From: CAYUCJ01 sp049282265
Lineage (GTDB): Bacteria > Desulfobacterota > DSM-4660 > Desulfatiglandales > Desulfatiglandaceae
DNA length: 64,000 bases
NCBI GenBank assembly: GCA_049282265.1
Contig: JBAPTR010000199.1
Coordinates: 1 to 64,000 of the forward strand
Direction: 5' to 3'
In this document: piece after piece, positions 7,894-15,994 of the stretch
Position numbering within the stretch: the stretch's first letter is position 1
How the letters are laid out: every line of letters starts with the position of its first letter
Notes under the pieces: generated by a model
What the model saw: the letters and a program-made list of their open reading frames with translations, nothing else
Database searches by the model: none
Told to the model about the DNA's origin: nothing
Program-made: the position numbers and the translations under genes

Positions 7894-8824
7894 TCTGTCC
7901 CATAATAGCCATTGCTACCTTGAGCGCTCTCCGTCCATCCTCCCCCGTGACGACAGGGATCGTTTTTTCACGAACGGCCCTGACGAATGCTGATATCTCA
8001 TCAAACAAAGGATCGGCGTCCGGATAGCTCATCTTGCTGGAAACAATTTGGGGAAAGGTATTACTGTTTGAGGAATCATCCAAACGGGTCACACTAATAT
8101 CTTTCTTGAAACAATTAACCGAGATATAAGCATCGGGCTGAAAAATGCGTATTTTTCGAAGAGTATTATTTGAAACGCGGCTTGCAGTCAGGTTTGCTAC
8201 GGTGCCGTTTTGGAAGATTATTCTCACATTTGCAATATCCGTTTTTCCCGTAAGGACGGACATTCCCACCGCGTGAAGCTCTCTTATTTCAGACTGGACA
8301 AGGTGTAAAATGATATCCAGATCGTGGATCATGAGATCCAGGACCACATCCACATCGGTTCCCCTTACGGTAAAGAGATTCAACCGGTGGGATTCAATAA
8401 AAATGGGGCGCATCAGCAGGGATTCCATTTTAACCACTGCCGGGTTGAATCTTTCCACATGGCCCACCTGGAGGGCCAGGCTATTTCTTGCAGCCAATTC
8501 AATAAGCTCATCGGCTTGGGATTCTTCGTAGGTTATGGGTTTTTCAATGAGCAGATGAACGCCGTGTGAGAGGACTTCCCTGGCCACTTCAAAATGGCTC
8601 TCGGTTGGAACGGCAATGCTGACCGCATCTACCCTATCCAGGATTTCGCCAACTGATTTGAAGCTCCTCGTGTCGTATCGTTTTGCGATATCGAGGGCCC
8701 GGTCCTTATCCATATCCACGATGCCCACCAGATCGGTCCCTTCGATGGCGCGATATTTTTGGACGTGGTATTGTCCCAGGTGCCCTACCCCAATGACGCC
8801 GATTCTTATTTTTGTGTCCATCAA
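7856..8824 (-). CDS. Gfo/Idh/MocA-family NAD(P)-dependent oxidoreductase
   Basis: Rossmann-fold sugar oxidoreductase of 322 residues. The N-terminal dinucleotide site GVIGVGHLGQYH, the EKPIT motif (conserved Lys of the family) and the C-terminal alpha/beta domain are clear. Its substrate is not evident. Position between lpxI and lpxB suggests a UDP-amino-sugar linked to lipid A. GnnA, which oxidises UDP-GlcNAc for amide-linked lipid A, belongs to this family, but its usual partner GnnB (a DegT-type aminotransferase) is not in the window. It overlaps the lpxB frame at its 3' end. Confidence 0.85.
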   Translation of the reverse strand: MMDTKIRIGVIGVGHLGQYHVQKYRAIEGTDLVGIVDMDKDRALDIAKRYDTRSFKSVGEILDRVDAVSIAVPTESHFEVAREVLSHGVHLLIEKPITYEESQADELIELAARNSLALQVGHVERFNPAVVKMESLLMRPIFIESHRLNLFTVRGTDVDVVLDLMIHDLDIILHLVQSEIRELHAVGMSVLTGKTDIANVRIIFQNGTVANLTASRVSNNTLRKIRIFQPDAYISVNCFKKDISVTRLDDSSNSNTFPQIVSSKMSYPDADPLFDEISAFVRAVREKTIPVVTGEDGRRALKVAMAIMGQIEKGCKDFESIC

Positions 8825-8839
8825 AACCCTTTTCTTTGA

Positions 8840-9670
8840 CTAACCATTTTCCCCCACAGAATAGATGGAAATACCACCGCGATCAGCCAGGGAAATCATT
8901 TCATCTTTGTTGAACAAAAGCGTTTTTCCGGCTTCAATCGCCAGGGCAGAGGCTTTCACCTTCAACATGGACTCAATGGTTTGAGCACCAACCGACGGCA
9001 CATCAAATCGCATATCCTGTTCAGGTTTACTCACTTTGACCACCACGACTTTTTCCCGCCCCAATCTGCCGCCCCTCAAGATCGTTTCGTCAGACCCTTC
9101 TATGGCCTCCAGCGCCAAGACTGTTTTCCGCCGAACAACCACGCATTGGCCAATATCCAGTCGACCCAGTTCTTTGGCAATACGCCAACCGAAATGGATG
9201 TCCTGCATCTCACCCCTGGAGGGCCTTCTTTTTGTAAGTACCCCGGGAGGTGCAACCAATTCAGGAACGTGTGTAGTGGAACTGACAATTTCGATGCCTG
9301 CCTTTTTCAGCTCACCGGATACCGCCCTCAAGATATCGTCATCGTGAAAAATGGCAAGTTTGGACATCAGACCTATGCCCTTGAGATCGGGCATAACGTT
9401 CTCGAACATCTTCAATTTTCTTATTCCGCCGGCCATGACCGCACTGCAGACATCATGTTTTTTGAGGGTCTTGATCAGCTGCCCCAATTGTCCGAGCCTG
9501 ACCCAGGTGATGCTGTCAACTTCCGCTTCAAGGGCGGGATCTGTTTCACCCCTGTGGGCGACGGCTACCACCTGCAACCCTGATTTTCTGGCCGATCTGG
9601 CAACCAGCAACGGGAACTGCCCACTGCCGGCTATGATGCCCAGAACCCCCTTGTTTTTGGAAGTCTTCAT
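8840..9670 (-). CDS. lpxI: UDP-2,3-diacylglucosamine pyrophosphatase LpxI
   Basis: Hydrolyses UDP-2,3-diacylglucosamine to lipid X; the alternative to LpxH in many alpha- and deltaproteobacteria. The 276-residue protein shows the two LpxI domains: an N-terminal GIIAGSGQFPLLVARSA and VMAGGIRK, and a C-terminal part with ERVLRGGRLG-like spacing (here ETILRGGRLGREKVVVVK), KVSKPEQDMRFDVPSVG and a final LEAGKTL-like segment. No LpxH-like metallophosphatase was seen in the window, consistent with LpxI serving this step. Located between lpxA and the Gfo/Idh gene with an 11-base gap to lpxA. Confidence 0.93.
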   Translation of the reverse strand: MKTSKNKGVLGIIAGSGQFPLLVARSARKSGLQVVAVAHRGETDPALEAEVDSITWVRLGQLGQLIKTLKKHDVCSAVMAGGIRKLKMFENVMPDLKGIGLMSKLAIFHDDDILRAVSGELKKAGIEIVSSTTHVPELVAPPGVLTKRRPSRGEMQDIHFGWRIAKELGRLDIGQCVVVRRKTVLALEAIEGSDETILRGGRLGREKVVVVKVSKPEQDMRFDVPSVGAQTIESMLKVKASALAIEAGKTLLFNKDEMISLADRGGISIYSVGENG

Positions 9671-9681
9671 GAAAGATATGT

Positions 9682-10455
9682 TTAACGCAGTATGCCGCGC
9701 TTCGACCCTTCGAGAAATGCCAGGAGCATTTCGAGTTCCGGGAAAGTCCGGATATCTTTTCTGGCCTTTTCAATACCTTCGCTGAACCTGCGGTGCTCCC
9801 GCCAGATGATCTGGTAGGCCTTTTTGAGTCCGTTTATTGTCTCACTGGTAAATCCCATTCTGCTGAGGCCTTTTCGATTGACCCCGAAAAGTCTGGCCCT
9901 AGGTCCTGCTGTCATCATGAAGGGAGGGACATCCCGGTCGATGCCGGATTTGGCTCCCAGAAAAGCGTGTGCGCCGATGCGAACGAACTGATGTACCGCC
10001 ACCAGACCTCCCAGGATAGCATAATCACCTATGGAGATGTGTCCGCCAAGGGTGGCCACGTTAGACATGATGACGCGGTTTCCAAGGCGACAGTCGTGCG
10101 CGATGTGCGCATAAGCCATGATATAATTCTGGTTCCCGATAACCGTCTCCCATTCTTCCTTGGTCGTGGCACGGTTGACGGTCACGTACTCCCTGATGAC
10201 GTTATCATTTCCGATGGTCAGTCGCGTGTCTTCCCCCCGGTAGCCGATATCCTGTGGAGCAGTGCCTATGGAAGTGTAGGGGTAGATCTTGTTTCGCTTC
10301 CCTATCCGGGTGTGCCCTTCAATAACCGCGTGTGCCCCTATTTCCGTTCCGGCGTCTATGCTCACATGGTCCCCGATGATGCTGTAAGGGCCTATCTTCA
10401 CTTCCGACGCGATCTCCGCGTTGGGGCTGACCACAGCTGAAGGATGAATGGTCAT
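9682..10455 (-). CDS. lpxA: UDP-N-acetylglucosamine acyltransferase LpxA
   Basis: First step of lipid A synthesis: transfer of a 3-hydroxyacyl chain from ACP to UDP-GlcNAc. The left-handed parallel beta-helix repeats ([IV]GxxxxI) run through the first 180 residues, with the catalytic His in AHIAHDC and the C-terminal helical region starting GVNRKGLSRMGF. At the position of the E. coli acyl-chain ruler Gly173 this protein has Ala (LGAKSG instead of VGGCSG), which may favour a chain shorter than C14; that is inference. A 92-base gap separates it from fabZ upstream. Confidence 0.95.
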   Translation of the reverse strand: MTIHPSAVVSPNAEIASEVKIGPYSIIGDHVSIDAGTEIGAHAVIEGHTRIGKRNKIYPYTSIGTAPQDIGYRGEDTRLTIGNDNVIREYVTVNRATTKEEWETVIGNQNYIMAYAHIAHDCRLGNRVIMSNVATLGGHISIGDYAILGGLVAVHQFVRIGAHAFLGAKSGIDRDVPPFMMTAGPRARLFGVNRKGLSRMGFTSETINGLKKAYQIIWREHRRFSEGIEKARKDIRTFPELEMLLAFLEGSKRGILR

Positions 10456-10547
10456 AACTGGACCTCGGTTTCTGCTATATTAAGTAAACAATTCATTATG
10501 TTAGGACATGGTTTTGCAGCGCAGGTCAAGCCCTTTTCTTAGGCGCA

Positions 10548-10994
10548 TCAGCCTATGCGTGCAACGAGTTCGGCTTCCGCCACACTATCCCCATCCACGG
10601 AAGCCTTACCGCGCATTTTCCAGACCCGGCTCCCTGTTCTTATGGGCTCCAGTTCAAAGACGACCCGGTCGCCGGGCAGCACGGGCCTGCGAAACTTGAC
10701 CTTGTCCATGGCCATGAAATAAATGGAATCTTCATTTCCTTTTTCGAGCGAGCCCGGTATGGAAAGACGAGCGAGAATCCCGCCCACTTGAGCCATAGCC
10801 TCGATAATCAGGACCCCGGGCATAATGGGTCGTCCGGGGAAATGTCCCTGGAAGAAAGGTTCGTTCGAGGTAACATTCTTGATGCCCACCACGCGTTTCC
10901 CCAATTCTATTTCTGTAATTCTATCCACGAGGAGAAACGGGTAGCGGTGGGGGAGAATGCGTGTTATGTCATCATAAGAGAGGGGAAGGTCCAT
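10548..10994 (-). CDS. fabZ: 3-hydroxyacyl-ACP dehydratase FabZ
   Basis: Hot-dog-fold dehydratase of fatty-acid elongation, converting (3R)-hydroxyacyl-ACP to trans-2-enoyl-ACP. LPHRYPFLLVDRI contains the catalytic His, and GHFPGRPIMPGVLIIEAMAQ is the family signature with the second catalytic acid. FabZ competes with LpxA and LpxD for hydroxyacyl-ACP, which explains the common lpxD-fabZ-lpxA gene order seen here. It follows lpxD by only six bases. Confidence 0.95.
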   Translation of the reverse strand: MDLPLSYDDITRILPHRYPFLLVDRITEIELGKRVVGIKNVTSNEPFFQGHFPGRPIMPGVLIIEAMAQVGGILARLSIPGSLEKGNEDSIYFMAMDKVKFRRPVLPGDRVVFELEPIRTGSRVWKMRGKASVDGDSVAEAELVARIG

Positions 10995-11000
10995 GAATGG

Positions 11001-12029
11001 TCACTCCTTATGCTGTTCCATTTCCAATATATTCAAGCGCTTTTCCAGGTCTCTGACCGTATGGATCATTTCAGGCAGACGTGCAAGGAGATTTGAAACC
11101 CGCAGCCAGCGCCGATGAGGCATGGCAGGAGTTCCCGAGACGATTTCCCCGGGACAAACTGATTTGGCAATACCTGATTGGGATGCAATCATGACCCTGT
11201 CTCCAATTTCGAGATGATCGGCAACCCCCACCTGTCCACCAATGACCACTTGTCGCCCCACCTTCACGCTCCCGGAAATTCCCGCCTGGGCAACGATGAT
11301 GGTGTTTTCGCCGATGGTGACGTTGTGGGCAATCTGCACCAGATTGTCGGTTTTCACCCCACTCTTAATCCAGGTCTTTCCAAAAGCCGCCCGGTCAATA
11401 CAATTGTTGGCCCCTATTTCCACCCGATCATCAATCTGAACAATCCCCAACTGTGGGATTTTTATGGACTGTATTCCATCCTGAACAAAGCCGAAGCCGT
11501 CGCTTCCGATGACCGTCCCCCCATGTATGATGACATCGTTCCCGACTCTGCAGTCTTCCAGAATGGAGACATTCGGATAAATAACCGTTCTCTTCCCGAT
11601 GCGAACCCGGTTCCCGATAAATACCCCCGGGAAAAGGATGCTCCCATCTCCAATAACGGCCTCTTCACCTATGTAGACACTCGGATAAATGGATACGTCT
11701 TTTCCTATTGAACAGCTTTCGTAGCGGAAAGCCCGATCATTTCCTTCGGCGAACGGCGGGATATCAGGGGCGAAAAGTCCCGCAACCTTGACATAGGCGA
11801 TCTTGGGGTCTGCTACGAGCACCTGGGGCCCGTTATACAAGGGGGTTTGTTCCCTGATGATCAGCGCAGAGGCCGATGTATTGACGATCCTGTCCCTGAA
11901 CCGCGGGTTCGTGAGAAAAGAAATCTCCCCCGGTCCCGCCTCCTCAAGGGAATTTATTCCCCTGATGGTCAGGTTGCCGTCGCCGGCGACCTCTCCTCCT
12001 AAGATCCGGGCAATATCATTCACCGACAT
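11001..12029 (-). CDS. lpxD: UDP-3-O-acylglucosamine N-acyltransferase LpxD
   Basis: Adds the amide-linked hydroxyacyl chain in lipid A synthesis. An N-terminal uridine-binding domain (residues about 1-100, with PEISFLTNP-like spacing as PGEISFLTNPRF) precedes a long left-handed beta-helix with hexapeptide repeats and the catalytic His region AHNVTIGENT. A C-terminal helix carries leucine-rich residues. The frame runs back to 12068, inside skp, but starting at ATG 12029 (MSVNDIARILGG) gives the usual LpxD N-terminus and avoids the overlap. It lies between skp and fabZ in the envelope operon. Confidence 0.93.
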   Translation of the reverse strand: MSVNDIARILGGEVAGDGNLTIRGINSLEEAGPGEISFLTNPRFRDRIVNTSASALIIREQTPLYNGPQVLVADPKIAYVKVAGLFAPDIPPFAEGNDRAFRYESCSIGKDVSIYPSVYIGEEAVIGDGSILFPGVFIGNRVRIGKRTVIYPNVSILEDCRVGNDVIIHGGTVIGSDGFGFVQDGIQSIKIPQLGIVQIDDRVEIGANNCIDRAAFGKTWIKSGVKTDNLVQIAHNVTIGENTIIVAQAGISGSVKVGRQVVIGGQVGVADHLEIGDRVMIASQSGIAKSVCPGEIVSGTPAMPHRRWLRVSNLLARLPEMIHTVRDLEKRLNILEMEQHKE

Positions 12030-12048
12030 TACCACTGCTTTTCTTTGT

Positions 12049-12570
12049 CTACTGTTTTGCCCCGTCATAGGCCTTTACCACCTTGTCAGTGATATCGAGG
12101 GCATCATCATAATAAATAAGCCCGGGAGCCCGACGCTCGAAGATTGTGAGATAGCCGCCCTTTTTCCCCAGGCCCCCAACAATCTTTTCCACTGCCTTTC
12201 CCACCTTTTTCCGCACTTCCAGTTCAGTGTCCTTTATCTCCTGCGTATATTCAGCGTAGAGATACTTGTAGTATCGCTGCTTCTTTTCCAGTTCTTGTCT
12301 TTTAGTTTCCTTTGCGTCAAGACTCAACATCATACTCTGTTTCTTGAATTCATCTTGGATTATTGCCAGATCAGCCTTTTCTTTTTGCAGTTTTTTCTCC
12401 ATGGCTCCAAATTTCTTCTTTAAGCCAACGCTCATCTCCTGGAACCGCTTGGACTCCTGCTGGAATTTTTCCATATCGATAATTCCAACCTTGTTGCTGT
12501 CCATTGCCAGCACGAAACACGGCATGCTAAGCAACAACATGACGACAAAATAGGGTATAAATTTCCTCAT
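12049..12570 (-). CDS. skp: OmpH/Skp-family periplasmic chaperone
   Basis: Periplasmic holdase that keeps unfolded outer-membrane proteins soluble on the way to BamA. A cleavable signal peptide is seen (residues 1-22, hydrophobic MLLLSMPCFVLA), then VGIIDMEKF and a long charged, lysine-rich helical hairpin (about residues 40-120), as in Skp. At 173 residues it fits the family. Placement directly after bamA and before lpxD is the standard arrangement. Confidence 0.9.
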   Translation of the reverse strand: MRKFIPYFVVMLLLSMPCFVLAMDSNKVGIIDMEKFQQESKRFQEMSVGLKKKFGAMEKKLQKEKADLAIIQDEFKKQSMMLSLDAKETKRQELEKKQRYYKYLYAEYTQEIKDTELEVRKKVGKAVEKIVGGLGKKGGYLTIFERRAPGLIYYDDALDITDKVVKAYDGAKQ

Positions 12571-12608
12571 ATTACATCCTCCTGTTTAACTTCTTTCTCA
12601 TTGTTTCA

Positions 12609-15329
12609 TCAAAAAGTTCCACCCATGGTGAATTCCAGATTATCCGATGCCTCATCGCCCCGTGGATGCAGATTCTTCCCGTATTCGATCCGGAGTGGTC
12701 CGACCGGCGAATACCACCTGATGCCAACGCCTGCCCCCTGACGAATCTCGCTGAACGTCACGGCCTCGTCCTTTTCAAAAACATTCCCCGCATCAAAGAA
12801 TACGACTCCGACAACCCCCTGTTCCCTTTGAAGGGGAAAGCGGTATTCCAGATTATATACCATCATTTTTTCGCCACCGATCTTGTCTCCTGTGGCGGGG
12901 TCTCTCGGTGAAATGGTGGCGTACTTGAAACCCCGTACCGTATTGATGCCACCAAGGAAGAATTTTTCAAAGACCGGCAATTTCCCCCCCGACCGTTGGC
13001 CCACATACCCCCATCTCCCCTGTACCAGGAAAACCGTGTCCCAGGGCAGGGGAAAGTACCACGCTGTCCTGGCCTGATACTTGTTGAAATAGAGGTCTCC
13101 TCCAAGGGGACCTCCGGCATATTCAAAACTGAAGCTGTTGATTGAACCCTTGTGGGGATCCCATGGGCGGTCAGTGCTATCCCTCTTGATACCCAATGTT
13201 ATACTGCTGGTCACATTTTCTCCGATCATATCTCGCACGACCAAGGCCGCCGTGTCTGCCACATCCGTGATATCAGCGTTGTCGTAGGTATATTGAGTTG
13301 ATCCTTTGGTATACTCATCGAGCCCCAGGGGAAAACCGAGACTCACCGACCCACCCCAGCTATCCTTTGTGTATTCGTCATATTCCCTTGACCATTTATA
13401 GATATCAAGACCTAAAGACAACTCCCTCCCCAAAAACCATGGCTCCGTAAATTTGATATTATATTCCCTCGATACACTCCCGAGCTTCGCGGAGGCAGAA
13501 AGAGTCTGTCCATAACCGAAAAGATTGTTCTCGGCTATCTGGAAGGAAAGCATGATTTTATCCACAGAACTGTACCCGATACCGACACTAAAATACCCCG
13601 TGGGGCGCTCTTTCACATGGACATCAAGGATCATAGAATTCTGCTGGTTTCCGCGTTTCGTGTTTACTGAGACGTCTTCAAAAAAACCCAGCCGATGCAG
13701 ATTTTCCATGCTTTTTCTGAGGTCCTTGCCGCTGAAAGTCCCGCCTTCGACAGCTTTGATTTCCCTTCGGATGACATTGTCTCTGGTGACAGTATTTCCC
13801 GTAATAAGTATCCGTTCAAAATGGATCAAGGATCCTTTGGAAATTCTGTATGTGACGTCTACCTTGTGATTCTTAACGTTTTCTTTGGTTGAAGGTGATA
13901 TTTCAACGTATGCATATCCTTCATCCGCATAAACGTTTCTCAAGGCAAGCATATCTTTCCTAACCGTCTCGCGATTGAACTCCTTTTCTTTCCCAATCCG
14001 GGTTATTTTGAGCAATTCCTCGGATGGCTTGATCAAATCTCCCTGGATAGAAACGTGCCCGACCTGGAATTGCTCCCCTTCTTCTATCTCAATCGTGATC
14101 TTGAGCCCTTTCCCCTTTTCGTAGACGACCTTCGGTTCACCCACTTTCGCATTGATAAAACCGTGATTGTGATAGTAGGCCGCGATGTTTTGCACATCAA
14201 AGTCCAGCTTCTTCCGGTCCAGATATCCCGAACTGGTAATCCACGAGAAAAATCCCTTTTTGCTGGTCTGCATGAGATCCGTCAAAACCCCGTCGCCAAA
14301 GGCCTTGTTCCCAATAAATTCGATCTTACGGATATATACCTTCTTGTGCTCGTCAATAATATAGCGTAACAAGACTTCATTGTTGGGAAGAGGCTCTGTT
14401 CGTTCCCGGATTTCAGCATTGTAGTACTTTTTCGTCCGGTAAAAGGCAGTTAACCTGTTAATACTTTGTTTCACCTGATTTTCGTCCAGAATAGAGTAAA
14501 GCTTGATGCCCAGTTCGTTTTTCAATTCATCAGTCTTGATTTTTCTATTGCCCTCAAAGGAAATTTTCCCGATCGACGGCTTCTCAACCACATGGAAGAT
14601 GACCCGCTTCCCCTCGGCCCCCTCTTCCGTTTCAATTTTTACGTCCTTGAAAAAACCCATCTTATATACGTCACGAAGGTCTTGATCCAATCTGTCACGG
14701 TTTAAAGGGTTACCTTTTTTGGTTTGGATCACCGCCAGAATGGCTTCTTTTTCGACACGCTTATTCCCCATGACCTCCACGGAATCCACCTGGGGCACAC
14801 CTGTGATTTTGTTGTATAGACTTTCCGCAAGCCCATCCACAATTCCCGAAAGTGCGTCCATGTCTCCAGCTACCCTGTAAAAGAAGAAAGGTGGCTGCAT
14901 GGTCTTCAAATCAAAAAGCTTCACGTCAAGACTGAGTTTCTTTCCTATTTGTGTCAAACTCCCTTGAATAATGAAACTTGATGAAAGATCCTTTCCCATT
15001 TCAGAGGCAGTTTTTGGGCGAAGGATCGAATAGGCTAAAGGATGTTTATTTACCAGGGCCGGATTTGCCATATCGGTTCCGAGTTTTTCAAGCCGCACGG
15101 AAAACATGTCTTGCAGCCCTTTCTTGAGGTATTCCAGTTGGGCCGGCGCATTAATCTCAAAAGGCAATACGCTTACTTTGAATTTTTCAGCGGCTGAAGC
15201 CGGAAAAGCCGCAAATGACAAAAAAACGGCAAATAGAATAAAGAGAACGAAGAAAGGCACGATTCTGAGACCTCTCCGGTCCTCCCGAAAGGCAAAGCTG
15301 CATCTCCTCGACCTAGATAAGTTTCCCAC
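12609..15329 (-). CDS. bamA: Outer-membrane protein assembly factor BamA with extra N-terminal domain
   Basis: Central beta-barrel of the machine that inserts outer-membrane proteins. After a signal peptide there is an unusual domain of roughly 150 residues (starting KFKVSVLPFE), then about five POTRA domains (first near VEVMGNKRVEKEAI), and the C-terminal 16-strand barrel, including the conserved VRGF in NTVRGFKYATISP and a terminal Phe (FTMGGTF). It is longer than E. coli BamA (about 810). The open frame reaches ATG 15386 inside lolD, but GTG 15329 has GGAG seven bases before it and yields a basic, signal-like N-terminus; GTG 15260 is a second option. The extra domain resembles TolB/FlgO-like alpha/beta folds, which is a guess. 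Confidence 0.93.
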   Translation of the reverse strand: MGNLSRSRRCSFAFREDRRGLRIVPFFVLFILFAVFLSFAAFPASAAEKFKVSVLPFEINAPAQLEYLKKGLQDMFSVRLEKLGTDMANPALVNKHPLAYSILRPKTASEMGKDLSSSFIIQGSLTQIGKKLSLDVKLFDLKTMQPPFFFYRVAGDMDALSGIVDGLAESLYNKITGVPQVDSVEVMGNKRVEKEAILAVIQTKKGNPLNRDRLDQDLRDVYKMGFFKDVKIETEEGAEGKRVIFHVVEKPSIGKISFEGNRKIKTDELKNELGIKLYSILDENQVKQSINRLTAFYRTKKYYNAEIRERTEPLPNNEVLLRYIIDEHKKVYIRKIEFIGNKAFGDGVLTDLMQTSKKGFFSWITSSGYLDRKKLDFDVQNIAAYYHNHGFINAKVGEPKVVYEKGKGLKITIEIEEGEQFQVGHVSIQGDLIKPSEELLKITRIGKEKEFNRETVRKDMLALRNVYADEGYAYVEISPSTKENVKNHKVDVTYRISKGSLIHFERILITGNTVTRDNVIRREIKAVEGGTFSGKDLRKSMENLHRLGFFEDVSVNTKRGNQQNSMILDVHVKERPTGYFSVGIGYSSVDKIMLSFQIAENNLFGYGQTLSASAKLGSVSREYNIKFTEPWFLGRELSLGLDIYKWSREYDEYTKDSWGGSVSLGFPLGLDEYTKGSTQYTYDNADITDVADTAALVVRDMIGENVTSSITLGIKRDSTDRPWDPHKGSINSFSFEYAGGPLGGDLYFNKYQARTAWYFPLPWDTVFLVQGRWGYVGQRSGGKLPVFEKFFLGGINTVRGFKYATISPRDPATGDKIGGEKMMVYNLEYRFPLQREQGVVGVVFFDAGNVFEKDEAVTFSEIRQGAGVGIRWYSPVGPLRIEYGKNLHPRGDEASDNLEFTMGGTF

Positions 15330-15975
15330 CGATAATCTCCATTTGAGCTGACATTCTGGAGGCCAGCCGCTGATTATGAGTAGCAATCACCATTGCCATT
15401 CCTATTTCCTTGTTGAGTCTCAAAAGGAGTTCCGCAATTTCCTGTCCGGTTTTCCAATCCAGGTTGCCTGTGGGTTCGTCCGCAAGGATCAACCTGGGTT
15501 CCATGACCAGGGCCCTTGCAATGGCGACCCTCTGTTGCTCGCCTCCTGACATTTCTCCGGTCCGGTGCGTGAGCCTCCCATCGAGGCCCACCTCTTTCAA
15601 GACCTTCCTGGCCATGCCGGCTGCTTTTCCTGAAGATACGCGGGCAATCAGCGCAGGCATCATGGTATTTTCCAGGGCATTGAACTCCGGAAGCAAGTGA
15701 TGGAATTGAAAGACAAATCCTATCTCTCGGTTTCTGACCCGACACAGGGCCTGTTCATCCATTCTGGCCAGCTGATGTTCCCCGAACCTGACGACACCCC
15801 TTGATGGCGGCTCGAGACTCCCCATAATATGGAGGAGCGTGGATTTCCCGACTCCGGAGGCCCCGATAACGGCAAGGCTTTCACCTGCGTGCACCTCGAG
15901 ATCAATCCCTCTCAGCACTTCAATGGCTTCACCATGGTGTTGGAAGCTCTTATAGATATCTTCTAGGATCAGCAC
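15313..15975 (-). CDS. lolD: Lipoprotein-releasing ABC transporter ATP-binding protein LolD
   Basis: ATPase of the LolCDE complex that extracts outer-membrane lipoproteins from the inner membrane. Walker A GASGVGKSTLLH, signature LSGGE in MSGGEQQRVAIARAL, Walker B LILADEPTGNLD and the switch His in ATHN are all present. The 220-residue size is typical of LolD/MacB ATPases. It follows the permease gene by 19 bases, and its 3' end overlaps the probable bamA start. Confidence 0.92.
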   Translation of the reverse strand: MLILEDIYKSFQHHGEAIEVLRGIDLEVHAGESLAVIGASGVGKSTLLHIMGSLEPPSRGVVRFGEHQLARMDEQALCRVRNREIGFVFQFHHLLPEFNALENTMMPALIARVSSGKAAGMARKVLKEVGLDGRLTHRTGEMSGGEQQRVAIARALVMEPRLILADEPTGNLDWKTGQEIAELLLRLNKEIGMAMVIATHNQRLASRMSAQMEIIGGKLI

Positions 15976-15994
15976 AATTCACTCAGAGTAAAGT

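Noticed and set aside
7856..8824. Firm call of the oxidoreductase as GnnA
   Set aside because: No GnnB-like partner is visible, and family membership alone does not fix the substrate.
15330..15386. ATG 15386 as the bamA start
   Set aside because: It would add a stretch within lolD before the signal peptide; GTG 15329 has a properly spaced GGAG and gives a basic, signal-like N-terminus.
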